64,000 bases of DNA, taken from NCBI GenBank assembly GCA_033032175.1, contig CM065320.1:13287413-13351412 (forward strand), given 5' to 3'. This stretch comes from Saturnia japonica. Its lineage: Eukaryota; Arthropoda; Insecta; Lepidoptera; Saturniidae. The position numbers and the translations under genes were made by a program. Numbering within the stretch: position 1 is the stretch's first letter; every line of letters starts with the position of its first letter. This document shows positions 45,000 through 56,850 of the stretch, piece after piece. The notes under the pieces are model-generated. The model was not told where the DNA came from. It was given only the letters and a program-made list of their open reading frames with translations, and searched no databases.

Positions 45000-45495
45000 A
45001 AAGGGATCTAAAACGCGTTTAACGTTTTAATTGGCTGACGTTACATCCTTGTCACAAGCCGACTAAAGTTTTGCGGTTACTATATTAGCGAAGGCTATAA
45101 TGTACTCATTGCAACTAGAGATTTTTCGGTACAGTACACTTTGTTGTTGTTGATACTATGTCAACCATCCAAGGTTTAATTTTTTTTGTTACCTGGTTCC
45201 AAGGCGAGGATAGTTTCAGTCCCTCATCCCAATTGGACGATATTTACTATTTAGTTTAAATAATTTATCATCCTAGAGTAACATATGTATAACATTCTAT
45301 ATTACCGGTTTGCCGGATAATAAGTTCAAGAATCATGTTAAGCTGGTTTTATTGTCGAAGGTGTATTATAGGGTGGCTGATTACGTGAATGATGGTGATG
45401 TCTGGATGTGATTCCCTCTGTACATCTACTGAAAATGATAATAACTGTACATAATTAAATACTGTAAAACAATTGAAAAAAAAGATAAGATATTG
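45000..45495. other. Unassigned stretch
   Basis: No recognisable feature. The 75-codon minus frame crossing 45349-45576 overlaps a LINE 3' end and is not supported. Confidence 0.45.
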
Positions 45496-45630
45496 ATAAA
45501 CCCGATCGAGTTTCTTGTCGGTTCTTCTCAATAACTGGGATGCTTTTAGAACCCATGGTAGTGTTTTCATATTCATAAGTACCTTCTTGAGGCCTAAATT
45601 GAATAAAAGATATTTGGATTTTGATTTTAT
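45495..45630 (+). repeat. LINE 3'-UTR fragment
   Basis: gatcgagtttcttgtcggtt, cttctcaataactgggatgc and ggcctaaattgaataaaaga end in a ttttgattttatttatttat tail. Related pieces at 52105 and 52825 share gtttcttgccggttcttctc. It is the usual 3' end of a lepidopteran LINE with a T/G-rich simple tail, and the coding part is absent. Confidence 0.55.
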
Positions 45631-45957
45631 TTATTTATTTGTTAATCCGAATCCATCACATAAAACTTTTGAATAATTAACAGTGTAAATATGTAGGAAT
45701 TTAAAAATTGTTAGCTATTTATTGATAATGAGGTAAAAATAAAATGGAGCATAATCAGTGTTGTAGAAACTATCTGAATCGTATCGTTATTTCTACGCCA
45801 TTGCTACTGCGGCTTACCGCAAGCCCGTTTGGCTAGCGAAGGATCGATCCTCTAATCACCTTGTGATATCTGTATCTATCTAAGCTGTTTATAGAATTAA
45901 GGAAGCCAATTTGAAGTCAATACATAATTTTATACGAGTAGCTGCAAATTTATAACA

Positions 45958-46298
45958 ACTAGCAGTCGCCCAATGAATGATCGAAATTCGACCAACGACT
46001 TTTTAATCATAGACTATTTTCTGTTTGACATTTGCAGTATAAACCTAAACAATGAATATTATATTACTTGCTGTCACTTTTCGTTGAGTGGCAATGTCAA
46101 TATTTAAGGGGTCAATGGCACTGGTCGGTTTAGGATTAGCATTAATTATTTAATTTAATATATTAGTAATAGATATTATAGATAAATTTTAGCTTTCTGC
46201 ACTCCTTCTCCATATAAACTTTAACCATGCCAAATCATCCGTGCACACAGTACGTTTAAAAAGGTACCGAAAGCTTTTGCTTCATGTATTATTATATA
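45958..46298 (+). repeat. Family F, copy 4 (near full length)
   Basis: aactagcagtcgcccaatg, then the block gactattttctgtttgacat, gcagtataaacctaaacaat, cttgctgtcacttttcgttg, gatattatagataaatttta, gctttctgcactccttctcc and cttttgcttcatgtatt. It includes both ends, so it defines the family at about 340 bp. Confidence 0.7.
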
Positions 46299-46299
46299 G

Positions 46300-47260
46300 A
46301 TTCCTAGAAATCGGTCGTTTTTTGTTTTCCCGGAGGTTGGTAATACAATAACGTGTAGGCGCTCCGCAAAAGTACACAATTCTGTACTGTGTTTTGTCTT
46401 GGTTTCTGTTTATGTCCAATTGCTCCTGCACGCATGGATTGCTAATTTAAAAAAACATGTGTGCGCGATCACACGCGGTTCAAGTGAAATCTTCAAAAAA
46501 CATAAAAATATTGACATAAACGATAGACGTACAATTATTATTAAAGTAAATGTAAATTAGTAAATGTAAGCAGATTTAGAAAAATAAAAATGTATATATG
46601 TACAAATGTACAATAAACGATATCGGCTGTCGTAGAGTAAGGATGCACGACGCTGTCACCTTAGCGGTTAACCACAAACCGAAGTGTTCGGCTGCTGACG
46701 GCTCAGGTCTGTAATTATAATGTGGTATTGTTTATTTATTTACTTGTTTACTGTCCAAGTACAATTATCAATATAGCATAAAAAGCAAAAAGTATTATGC
46801 AAAATATACAAAAAAAAAAATCAAACCAAATGTTTTACAAAAATGTAAGGAAAAATAATATTATTTTATTAATTCTTCGTTTATAAATTATTAAATAATT
46901 TGAATTTTATTATTTGCAAGCCTGTTTAATACTGCCAACTGGCAATGGCCGTGGACATGGTATCAAAAGTTTAAATTACTTAAACATAAAATTTTACTTT
47001 AATAATATATTATTGCGGCGCTGGTTTTATAATATAGTGGGCTGTATCAATAGAGAAGAAATATAAAATAACAGATAATTTAAAAAATGGTATTTATATT
47101 GGAGAAAGCACGCAACGTACCTGATCATGGATGATGAATGGCGACTATGTCCTTCATGCACTAATATATTTTTGAAGTATTTTATAGTATATTAATTTAT
47201 GTGACGGTATTTTTTTTATTTCATGTTAATTAGTGTTTTTATCAATATATATGTTTAGGC
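46300..47260. other. Unassigned stretch before the BEL element
   Basis: AT-rich, with no coding. The boundary of the retroelement's presumed 5' LTR could not be placed because the 3' LTR is missing for comparison. Confidence 0.4.
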
Positions 47261-47266
47261 TAGAAT

Positions 47267-47337
47267 TGTGCAAAGCGGCATCCTGTCCTTGAACATGAAT
47301 ATTCTTGCCTTTCTCTTTTCCAATGCTGCTTTGCACA
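47267..47337. repeat. 15-bp-arm hairpin
   Basis: tgtgcaaagcggcat (47267-47281) and atgctgctttgcaca (47323-47337) are reverse complements apart from one C/T difference, which would be a G-U pair in RNA. The spacer is 41 nt. It lies where the 5' LTR or leader of the BEL element would be, so it may be retroelement RNA structure or an unrelated hairpin. Confidence 0.55.
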
Positions 47338-47475
47338 TGGTAGGTAGGTAATAAATAATAATTTCAACAATAAAAAGAACTAGCGTCTTCATAGTTGGTC
47401 CAAACGATCCGAATTATTAAATATTTAGCGTTATTTAGTCCACTTTAGGATAATAAAGCAAAATAAAATGCCTAA

Positions 47476-48867
47476 ATGTTTGCTCGAATACAAACTATCT
47501 TCGATTTAATTGTGCATGTAGGAAATGATGAGCAAAAAATAGAAAACTTTTTATCGGAGTGTTTTACTATAGACAAATTTCGTGAAGAGTTTCTGACCAC
47601 GGTCGAACAATACAATGACCTTCAATTGTCATCAGTAGACAGTTCTGATCCTTCATATAGCACAGTTATTTCGTTCGATCAGTTGTACACCAAAATTAAA
47701 TATAAAGTGCATCAATTGACGTCACAAAATACTCAAAATGCGAGTCGTGACGTAAGGGTAAAATGCGAAAAATCTTCATTAAAATTGCCTCGATTAGAAC
47801 TCTGCTCGTTTAATGGCGATAATGAGTCATGGCCTATCTTTTTTGAGACTTTTAAAGCAACCATTCATGAAAATACTGATCTCACAGACGGTGACAAAGT
47901 CCAGTACTTGATGGGTAGATTAAAAGGGAAAGCCCTAGGTATATGTCAAGGTATTTTACCTACGCCTGAAAATTACACTGTTATATGGAATGCGTTAATA
48001 AATAAATATAATGACAAAAGAATATTAGCCACTACCTACTTGGATAGGTTGATTAATTTAGCCGCGGTAAAAAATAATTCACCCAAAGAGGTAGAAGAAT
48101 TTATTGACCAATTTTCGTCTCTATATCTCGCGTTAAAACAGCTAAATATCGACAGTTTAGAAGATTTCATTTTTATACACATTGCGTGTAAAAAGGTAGG
48201 CTTAGAGACTGTCAAAGCATTCGAATTAAAATACAGCGAACTCACTGAATTTCCGAAATGTTTAGACTTTATTAATTTCACACGAAGTCAGTCGCATATT
48301 TTACAGCGAGCACATAATGTGGCGAGCTCAAGTACAAGTATGAGAGTGAGCAGTATTCAGTCGCGTAAAAATAATATTATATCGTCGGTCGGACAAATGA
48401 ATTCACGTTCTTCTAATAATAATGTGAAAACATTTATAAATATACAGGAGTCAAAGAACTGTGTTTGTTGTGGGCTTAATGACCATTTTCAATTATTAAA
48501 ATGCAGTAAATTCTTGACAATGATTCCTAATGATCGTTTTAACTTTGTTAAAAATAATAAATTATGTGTGAATTGCTTAAATAGTACACACACTATTCAA
48601 AATTGTAAGGATTCCAGACGTTGCAACGAATATAGAAAACCTCATAATAGCTTGCTGCATTTTCCTGTCCGTAAAAATAGTTCGGGGGTCAACGTAAGCG
48701 GGCACTCTATTACGACAACGGCTGGCGCGCCTGAGTGCGCGTATCGCTTTGCGCGGTTGGCTCGTGCTCTGCGGCCACCGCGACAGATCGCTCGGTCGGC
48801 TCATCGTCCGTCTTGCTCGGCACTGCGCTCGATGCAGATGGCAATATATTCGTCTTGCGCGCGTTAG
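47476..48867 (+). pseudogene. gag: BEL/Pao retrotransposon Gag
   Basis: A 463-codon frame. Residues 101-130 (SLKLPRLELCSFNGDNESWP, then FFETF) and 136-200 (L-T-D-x-x-K-x-x-Y-L, G-x-A, YLDRLINL) form the capsid-like region typical of insect BEL/Pao Gag. Two zinc knuckles follow, C329-x2-C332-x4-H337-x5-C343 and C364-x2-C367-x4-H372-x4-C377, which bind genomic RNA in the particle. After about residue 400 the sequence becomes arginine/alanine-rich because of a frameshift; the protease continues in another frame. About 60-85 bp upstream, tagttggtccaaacgatccg could be the leader or primer-binding region. It is truncated and inactive. Confidence 0.85.
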
Positions 48868-48920
48868 TTGATAGTGCGTCTCAACGAGATTTAATAACTA
48901 CGGAATGTTGTAAACGTTAA
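48735..48920 (+). pseudogene. BEL/Pao aspartic protease fragment
   Basis: In the +3 frame, LRALVDSASQRDLITTECCK carries the retropepsin active-site triad as D-S-A (D46 of this frame), followed by the S-x-x-x-(L/F)-I spacing normal for Pao proteases. The frame differs from both gag before it and pol after it, showing two separate frame losses in about 200 bp. The protease would have cut the polyprotein. Confidence 0.75.
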
Positions 48921-48924
48921 ATAT

Positions 48925-49725
48925 GTGTCAGGTGTAGGCGATGTCAGTAATCCTGTTGTAGGGACAACCTGCCTGACCATTCGTTCACGTATCGATGATT
49001 CGGTTAGGTATACAATTCAACTGGTGGTCGTAAATCGCATCACCAACGAGTTACCTACCGCGAAAGTGGACGCTGCGCGCTTAGATTACTTGAATAATAT
49101 TCCCCTATCTGACAATAATTATTACACACCTGCAGGCATTGATCTTATAATCGGTAGTGACTTGTTCGCGCGCATCCTGCGTCCGAGAACAATATCTCGA
49201 GGCTCGAGCGAACCCGTGGCGATTGAGACCTTATTAGGCTACGTCATAGTAGGTCAAGCGAAGGTCATTGACCCTGTATGTGATAGTTTCCGCACTTATC
49301 TTACTATAAATGATGAGTCAATCGAACACTGCATGAATCGTTTTTTTGAGCTGGAAGAGGTACCTAATGTACCTAATTATTTATCTAAAGACGAGCAAAT
49401 ATGTGAGAAATATTATAATGACACCACGCACCGCGACATGACTGGTCGATTTATTGTTTCACTACCATTCAAGGGAGACACCTCCGCGTTAGGAGATTCC
49501 ATGCACTCGGCCGAGCGTAGGTACGTGTCTTTGGAGCGCAGATTATTAGCAAACTCTAAAGTAAAGGAAGAGTACGATAAAGTATTTCACGAGTACCTTC
49601 AAAAGGATTATATACGTCCAGTCGGCACTATTTCAGAAGTGGGTTACAATAACGATCAGTACGTGATTCCGCATCACGCTGTAGTCCGCGAGGATAAATC
49701 TACTACTAAATTTATATTATATTAA
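48925..49725 (+). pseudogene. pol: BEL/Pao Pol: A17-type region and start of RT, truncated
   Basis: A 266-codon frame. GIDLIIGSDLF (about residues 71-81) and ETLLGYVIVG are hallmark segments of the Pao peptidase A17/pre-RT region. GRFIVSLPFKG, ERRYVSLERRLLANSKVKEE and the YVIPHHAVVREDKSTTKF box immediately precede the first RT motif. The next expected residues of the RT palm are absent: the frame turns to ILY and stops at 49725, where AT-rich unrelated DNA begins. RT, RNase H, integrase and the 3' LTR are missing from the window. The insertion is either deleted or was interrupted here. Confidence 0.85.
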
Positions 49726-50730
49726 CATGGTTTTAAAAATAATCATTAACTTTATATATTTAACTTTTCAATCATATTTCATTACGTACATACAATATTA
49801 TCTTAATTTTATACCTTACAGGAAATTTGATTCGGAATCGGAATATCATTAATGAAGCTAAATAATTTTCATACCATTAACAAAGTATAAACACTACGTA
49901 GCTAAGCTGCCCCGAGGCATGTAAATGAAATGGATGCATAGATTGAATAATCCTTAATTGATACAAACCAACAGTGTGTTTACATTTAACGGGCAAAGAT
50001 TACATTTGTATTTACACAGATAGTGCTCTTTGTTTTAAATTGGAAAACGGTATGCATTTAAAATATACATTTTAGTCTTTAAATAATTAAAGGGTTTTGA
50101 AGGTTTTATTACTATTATAATTTTTATTAAATAAAAAATAAATTTACGTGATGTTATTGACTGCAGCATTTTAGCAAAACTATCCAATGAGATTGTGAAA
50201 ATTTTATGTGAAATATATAAAAGATGATTTTATAAATGAGAAAGGATTTAATTTTAGTATTAGTGGGTAATAATGGAGCTGGTATTACTATTGTCAAAAT
50301 CCCGTAAACAAAATAAAGGATAATACAAGATAGTTTTTAACATAAAGAAACCAACTTTAGTGATTTTGGAGAGTTCCCTGGTGAATCTACGAAGCTGAAA
50401 GTTCCATGCCGATGAAATTAAAATGTGACAACCCTTGCGGTATGCTAAGGCCCTTTCCAAAGAAAATCAAGAATCGTCTAAATCGGTTCATAAACAACGA
50501 ATTTATGCCTGAACGTGCATAAAAAATACAATCGAATTGAGAACTTTCTCCTTTTTTAATGAAAAGTATAATTCAATATTCCATAACAACTCCACATTTA
50601 TTTGGCTTCTGTGACCTGTGCACCCGTGTACTGCTTGATCACAGTTTAATTACATTATTTACTTTTTTATAATGTTAAAATTAAAAGGATTTAAAAATAA
50701 TTTTATCAATGAAGATAATATGTCGTTTTA
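49726..50730. other. Unassigned AT-rich stretch
   Basis: No continuation of the BEL element, no LTR-like repeat and no coding recognised. Confidence 0.5.
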
Positions 50731-50734
50731 TTAA

Positions 50735-50910
50735 CCAACTTCAAGAAAGACGGAGGTTACTCAATACGAATGTTTTTTTATGGATGTTCAGCTATAATTT
50801 CTTTGTTAAAGTGCCGATTTTTTTTGGATATAGGATACCATCTTAATTTAATTATCTTCTTAAAGTCTTCAAAATCATTGATGTTGGTTTTCTTTTTTGG
50901 TAAAAATTGT
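50735..50910. repeat. Possible DNA-transposon remnant (aaccaacttca type)
   Basis: taaccaacttcaagaaagac followed by ggaggttactcaatacgaat resembles the common lepidopteran end that reads aaccgacttcaaaaaaggag. At the right, gatgttggttttctttt gives a short inverted counterpart. The middle is worn down, so boundaries are approximate. Confidence 0.4.
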
Positions 50911-51344
50911 CTTATATTATAACAATTAATTAAAATCTTTTATCGTCAAAGCCTTTCTGAAAATTCGTAAAGAAAGTGCATCACTCTTATCAACAACCAG
51001 TAAATAAATAAATAACCTTTGTGTTCGGCACGAACGGTAGGATATTTGAAATATGACTAACTAGTCATTCGAACCAGTACCACGAACGGTAGACCAGTCT
51101 GAATTTATTTGTTAATCTATGTATTCGCTTGTAGTGGGCAGTACAAGCGATGGCATCAATCATGTCGCGGCACTGGCCTAGTGGCCACCTGTCGATTTTG
51201 GGTAATGCATCTTCATTGTCTGTCCGATGTTTGCTAATCTATCCTAAATCTGATACAAGAGGATACAGAAAACGTTCATACTGGGTTTCAAGTTCAAGTA
51301 GAGATCGAAAATATTGTAATATTATTTAATAATAACGCTGATAA

Positions 51345-51600
51345 TAAATCTGTAGCTCTGTCTGTACGTGTATTGTTTTTTTTTTTTTCTAAAATCCTGA
51401 TAGACATCCTATTTATAGACACTGATCACGAATATGCTCATTTTCATCAATTCTCAACAGATTCTGCCCAAATAAAAAAAAATTATTACTGCGATAAATA
51501 CTTCAAACTGAGGATAGTAAATAAAAGCCATAATAAACGATACAGCGAAAACCAGGCCGATATTAATATCCTGTAGGTGACCAATGCTCGTTTCTTGAAA
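51345..51600 (+). repeat. Family T, copy 3
   Basis: ataataaatctgtagctctg, tctgtacgtgtattg, a T run, then gacactgatcacgaatatg and catcaattctcaacagattc. Same start and order as 15405 and 20008. Confidence 0.5.
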
Positions 51601-51721
51601 TGTTTGACAAAAAAAAAAATGTCAGTATCGTCTGAATGAACCTGTAATTTAATATAATATATATTATATTACATTTATACTAACAAATGTTACACCATTG
51701 TTCAATATTACTACATATATT

Positions 51722-52098
51722 ATGGAAACACCGACCCCTGTGGATCACCACACCCAACGTGGCGCCGGGCCACAATCCCCCGGCCATCCTCGAAACGACC
51801 TCTCTCTCTTGGAGGTAGTCCTCCAACAGCCGCCGCAGGTACGAAGGTACCTCGAAAAACCGAGTGCCTCCCAAATGACATTATGCGGCAGACTGTTGAA
51901 GGCGTTGGCGATGTCAATCGACACCGCCAACAACCTACCTCCCTCCCGGGTCGCCTCCGCAGACCACGTCTTCAGGGTGGAGAGGGCGTCCAAAGTGGAG
52001 CGCCCTCTCCGGAAGCCGAACTGCCAGTCAGAGAGGACCGGCCCCACCTCCTCCATGTGCCGGATGACACGGGAGGCTATTATTCTTTCCAACATCTT
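51722..52098 (-). pseudogene. Non-LTR reverse transcriptase fragment (R1/I-like)
   Basis: On the minus strand the frame from 52095 reads MLERIIASRVIRHMEEVGPV, then LSDWQFGFRRGRSTLDALST and LLAVSIDIANAFNSLPHNVI. QFGFRRGRST is the RT fingers motif. AVSIDIANAFN is motif A with the first catalytic aspartate and the N-A-F-N of R1/I-type LINEs. A one-base shift follows (FFEVPSYLRRLLEDYLQERE continues in another frame), then a further shift to CGDPQGSVF, the pre-motif-B G-x-P-Q-G-S. The YADD motif C is absent because the fragment ends at about 51722. It is a dead internal piece without ends. Confidence 0.8.
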
Positions 52099-52104
52099 GT
52101 GTTA

Positions 52105-52237
52105 CTTGCTAACACGAGTTTCTTGCCGGTTCTTCTCGATGACGGGGTTGTTTTTCGAATCGGTAAGTGTTTTGACATTCTCTGCCTTCTTAGGGCCTAA
52201 ATTGGATAAAGTATATTGATCTTCAATTTTGATTAAA
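52105..52237 (+). repeat. LINE 3'-UTR fragment
   Basis: gagtttcttgccggttcttc, tcgatgacggggttg, cggtaagtgttttgacattc and agggcctaaattggataaag match 45495-45630. It lies back to back with the antisense RT fragment, so the two are not parts of one element. Confidence 0.55.
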
Positions 52238-52824
52238 CTGTAGGTTTTTTAACTCAATATACTTAGCTAGCCGCATGATGTATTAAAAGTAATTTAACCC
52301 AAAAACCTACAAAGACTTACAAATAATTATTTAGTCTGAGCATGTATTGGTCGCCAGAATCTTGTTAGTTATGCAGCTGCGAGCACCACGCTAACCTACT
52401 GGTTTCTAACGTGATCCGATGTAGGAGAGATTAATAATTGAGCTGTAAAGGTATCGGTTTGATTAAACCCTGCATCCTAACTCGATGTTCGTGATTTAAT
52501 AGGCCGAAACGGAAATTTTCCCAAAAACGTAGCATAATCTCGGTGAAGTTTTGGAATTTGGTTACAGTGCACTGCAGTCGCGAACTGTATAGATCAATTA
52601 TAGTGCTTTTTCATATAGTTTAATAGGGAGATAAGGAACAACGATCAAGCGAATTCAACTCATCCCCGTTTTGTATATACCAGGATTAAATGCATGCCAT
52701 ATTTATTAAACTGTTAATAGTAAATTAACGTTGATTGACTGTTGAAATGATATTAACCATCTTACTTAAATATTAAACTTAAAAAGTAAAAATTATTTGC
52801 ACAACACAAAAGTAGAACATTAAC

Positions 52825-52910
52825 CCGATCGGGTTTCTTGCTGGACCTTCTCGATTATTCTCTGAGCCGGTGGCAGTGTTTTTACAGTAATTTTTGATTT
52901 GATTTGAAAC
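52825..52910 (+). repeat. LINE 3'-UTR fragment
   Basis: cccgatcgggtttcttgctg, ccttctcgattattctctga, gccggtggcagtgttttta and a ttttgatttgatttga tail. Third copy of the 45495 type, shorter. Confidence 0.5.
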
Positions 52911-53454
52911 ACAACTTGGTACACAGCAAGTACCTTTAGCATAAATTGGTTTTAATTAGATTACATATGTAATAACTAAAGATAAAAAAAACATTAACAA
53001 AGATATCAAAATTATATATTATTAACTAAAATTCATGTAATAATTTATGGTTCAGAGTGTATGTCATGAAATATAACATTGTATTAAGATTTCTAACTGC
53101 GTGTATATTGACAACCAAAAGGTCAAAATAGACAACAGACAGCTTCTAATTAAAAGGCCTATGCTGTCAGAATATTATATCAGCGCTTTTCAAATATTTC
53201 GAACGCGTGTATCCCAGTGGTTAGGTATGTGAATTAATAACTCCACATGGTATGTTTTAAATTATGTGTTTGTCATTTTATCTGAAATATTAATAAATAT
53301 TATTCATTCAAAAAATACTGAAAATATGAAAAAGTATGACTTCATTAAAGAATTCTAAGTAAAGAAGTAATTTTAATATATGAGCTTTATTTATTTATTT
53401 GTCGTAAGAAATATAACTGTACATAAAAAAATTAAGGCTTTTTATAATATATAC

Positions 53455-54370
53455 TAGTTGTGTCCCACGGTTTTTTCCGTGTTAATTTTATCCTAACAAA
53501 TACCGTGCCGTCAACGCACCCATGTAGTCTATCATAATTATCGTTCTTCTTGCAAGTACAAATTATTTTAGTTTTTCATTATCTCCTAAACATATGTACA
53601 AATAGCATACTCTAAAGAGCAAAATTTAACTTAACCATGTCTAAAATAATGCTTATAAATCACTTTTTAATTTTCAACAAATCTTTGTCACAAAATACCT
53701 TGTTGTGGCTTATGTTTAATGAGATAGACATATGCTATCGCTAACTTTTTTAGGCATACTAAGGACCAATATTATTGTAGAGCATTGTATTTCCGTATCA
53801 TTAACAATTACGCCAAGCGCACGCAGTTAAAGCAGGGCCTCGACTTCCGACTTACGTAACTTAAATCAATATTTAAGGCTATCTGAGAGTTGTAACCTAA
53901 TCTTAAATAACCTATACTAATTCTCGAGAGTCTGGCTATCATATACAAAAATATTTTTTCCAATCTGACTGGTAGTTCCAGAGATTAGCGTATTTAAACA
54001 AACAAACAAACAAACAAAAAAACTTTTCATATTTATTATCTATTAGCTGGTACCTTGCGACTTCGTCTGCGTATTATTGGATTATTGGATATATTGGACT
54101 GATCTCGGAACACGACAAACCAAAAAAATCGCCGTTTTTGCGTGATTGACTAACAAACATAGAAACTTTCCATTTATTATATTATATTAATATTATATAA
54201 CACTGGTTAAACTATGACTTTTACCGGGATTAAAAGTACCCTATGTGTTATTCCAGGTCATAGACTATCTGTTGTGCCAAATTTCATTGAGATCTGTTAA
54301 GCCGTTTTAGCGTGATTGAGCAACAAACATCCAAACATACAAACTTTGCACGTTTATTATATTATAAGTA
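53455..54370 (-). repeat. Two adjoining dispersed repeats with actag/agctgg starts
   Basis: The first part (53455-53990) starts actagttgtgtcccacggtt and ends ttccagagattagcgtattt before an (aaac)n microsatellite at 53998-54020. The second (54050-54370) starts tagctggtaccttgcgactt. It contains two copies of a block, gcgtgattga(c/g)..aacaaacat(a/c), at 54142 and 54312, separated by 170 bp, ending in acgtttattatattataagt. Both have the style of abundant lepidopteran non-coding repeats, and neither encodes protein. Confidence 0.5.
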
Positions 54371-54391
54371 GGATATATTAATATATATTAA

Positions 54392-54664
54392 TATGTGAAG
54401 CAAAAGCGGTACCATTTTAAGAGTATTGCGTACACGGAAGACTGTGAGATTTGGCATGGTTAAAGTTTATATGCAAAAGGAGCGCAGAAAGTTAAAATTT
54501 ATCTATAATATCTTTTACTAATATATTAAATGAAATTAATTAATACTGCGAATCCTAACCGAACAAGTGCCATTGAACTTAGAACCCCCCAACAAATGTC
54601 AAACAAAAAATAGTCTATGATCAAAAAGTTGCAGGTCGAATTTGGAGCTTAGGGCGATCGCTAG
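54392..54664 (-). repeat. Family F, copy 5 (reversed)
   Basis: tgtgaagcaaaagcggtacc, gtacacggaagactgtgaga, tttggcatggttaaagttta, gcgcagaaagtt and actgcgaatcctaaccgaac lead to gcttagggcgatcgCTAG|T (54661-54664). The terminal gcgatcgc is a perfect palindrome adjoining CTAG, the best clue that F might be Helitron-like. Confidence 0.65.
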
Positions 54665-54669
54665 TATTA

Positions 54670-56500
54670 GTATAGATAGATTAGTAAAGCACAGTGACGG
54701 CACTGTGACTAAGATGATTAAAACACTACAATTTAAAAAGTGTTACTACCCAGAGCTTGGCTATCCATTGCCGTTGGCCGCTGTCTTGCTGAACTACAAC
54801 TCTGCTTGATTTCACCGGCTGATTTTGGAACAGACACACGACTATGCATGCCATTATGTATTACACCTGACGAAGAGTGTTATATGCATGCCAATATTTC
54901 TGACTATTATAACATTATAGACCTGGTTTTTACGCTTTTTGGTTTTATTTAACGCAAATATCTACGTGTATCTCGACGGATTTCCAATTTTTTTGGGTAT
55001 CTAAATCTTACAAACACATAAGTTCTAATTAAAACACAATAGTAAAAAACAATACTGATTTTAAAACATTTTTTGATAATACAATTTCATCTTAAATTCG
55101 TTTATTTATTAGACGTCGGCGAACCAAACGCTTTTGCCAAAACTAACTGCCGTTGACTCACAAGAAATTAATTTTCATTTCGAAGATGAAATAAAATGGA
55201 AAAGTGTTAAGAATCGGAACTCCCTCGTACCATCCACATTTCTCTGTTTAAGTTTTAATTGCCCTCCATCGTCTAAGTTGCGAAATTAATATCTTTCGAG
55301 GGACTTTAATATCTGGTCATTGTTTAAGCAATATTGTACAAGTGTCGATTCAGTTGAACACTGTTTCTTAGAATTCATAAGTCTAATTGCCAGAAAATGT
55401 TTATTTTTGGATCCCTTTGTAATTTAATATCTTAGCAACTGACGAAATTATGACAGTACTGTTGGATCTCCGTTGATTATCAAAAAAACATTTACAGTAA
55501 ATAATTATAGTATATAACTAGCAACTACCGCTATTTTATTAGCTTTAATTATAATATTGTTATACCCGTGGATAGTGAAAATGTCGTTAGATTTTAAGTA
55601 AATAATTGATAAGTTACTCAGTAAATTAAAATAAACTCACTATACTGTGATTATAGTTACAGTCCTATCCTATGGTCTTCTTGTATATTTCCACTTCATT
55701 GTCCAAAACAGAACTGTCCTGGCTTGGAAACACGGCTTGCTTATATACCAAAATGAAACTAGTTTCAAAATCACAAGAAAGTTCTTGAACTTTTAAATAT
55801 CATTGTTTAGAAGGGGAAGTATTCTATTTTTAGACTACTTCTTGTATGATGACGCAATCGAAGTGATAACTTCGGAATGTGTGAGTGAACTATAGTTTTT
55901 TTAGTACCTCAACGCCTAAATAGTCGATGTTCTGAGATTTCGAGAATAGTTAATTTTTATATTTTTACCCTGAACCGAATGTAAGTGCTTATCCATGAAA
56001 GAATTTTTAGAATCGGAAAGTACTTTCAGAGATTATCCCCTACAAACATGTTCACGAACTAGATAACTAAATTAGTTTTAAAAAACATCAAAATTTAGCA
56101 GTAAAAGTAAGAAAAGCGTTAGCATATTATCCGACTATATTTCTAAATAATATTAATTACTGGCCGTTCTAAACGGCTTAAGATAAAAAAAAAACATACA
56201 TAAAAAATATATAACTATTTTGCTACATAACATGATGTTTGATGGATATTGTAATGATGGTCGATCATCAATTTCTGGCTGATATCGACCACTAATGATA
56301 CTTAGCTCCTCTTTATTGGCATAATTTACTGGCAACAGCGGCCAATAGTAGCGGATATAATAAGTTAGGTGAGCGGAGCAGATGCATTGTGGCGTGTTCA
56401 AAATATGGTTGTTACTTGGTACAAGTGATGAGCGGTCAGCTGTTTACATATCAAATATAATTTATAACATTTAGTTATCTATAATTTTTATATCAATAAT
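54670..56500. other. Unassigned stretch
   Basis: The frame 54740-54952 (70 codons) shows no motif beyond a hydrophobic end and is probably chance. The remainder has no recognisable repeat or gene. Confidence 0.4.
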
Positions 56501-56504
56501 GAAT

Positions 56505-56850
56505 TATAATGATACATACTTACATAAATCACGCCTCGATTCCAAAAGGGTAGGCAGAGACCACGTCCTTTCATTAGCTACGATCCTTAGATACTTCTTC
56601 AACATTCATCAATCTTTTCGTCGGCTCGTCGGCTTAAAATATCATGACGTGACCTTTCTTCTGAACGTCCCAGATTTGATCATGGACGCTAACACACTCG
56701 TACTTCTTAGCGCTCTCAATTCTGCTGCATTTATTCTAATTTCATGCCTTTTTGCCACACCCAGCTTTCACTTCCGTACAAGACTGCTTGAACTAACACA
56801 CCTCTGTGTACAGCCAGACGAGCTTTCGTAGAGATTTTCTAGCTACTTAT
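56505..56850 (-). pseudogene. LINE ORF2 C-terminal remnant (antisense)
   Basis: Minus-strand translation across one shift gives STKARLAVHRGVLVQAVLYG, SESWVWQK, then RHEIRINAAELRALRS and a basic KSGTFRRKVTS segment. The A-V-L-Y-G-S-E-(S/T)-W and the following (R/K)-H-E-x-R-(I/L)-N-A-x-E-(M/L)-R-x-L-R are typical of the post-RT region of insect LINEs of the RTE/CR1 sort. The lead-in cacgcctcgattccaaaagg and gtaggcagagaccacg on the plus strand is the frequently seen 3'-terminal block of this family. Inactive. Confidence 0.6.

Noticed and set aside
54740..54952. 70-codon frame with a hydrophobic end as a small secreted protein
   Set aside because: No signal peptide at the start, no cysteine pattern and no supporting homology that I can recognise.
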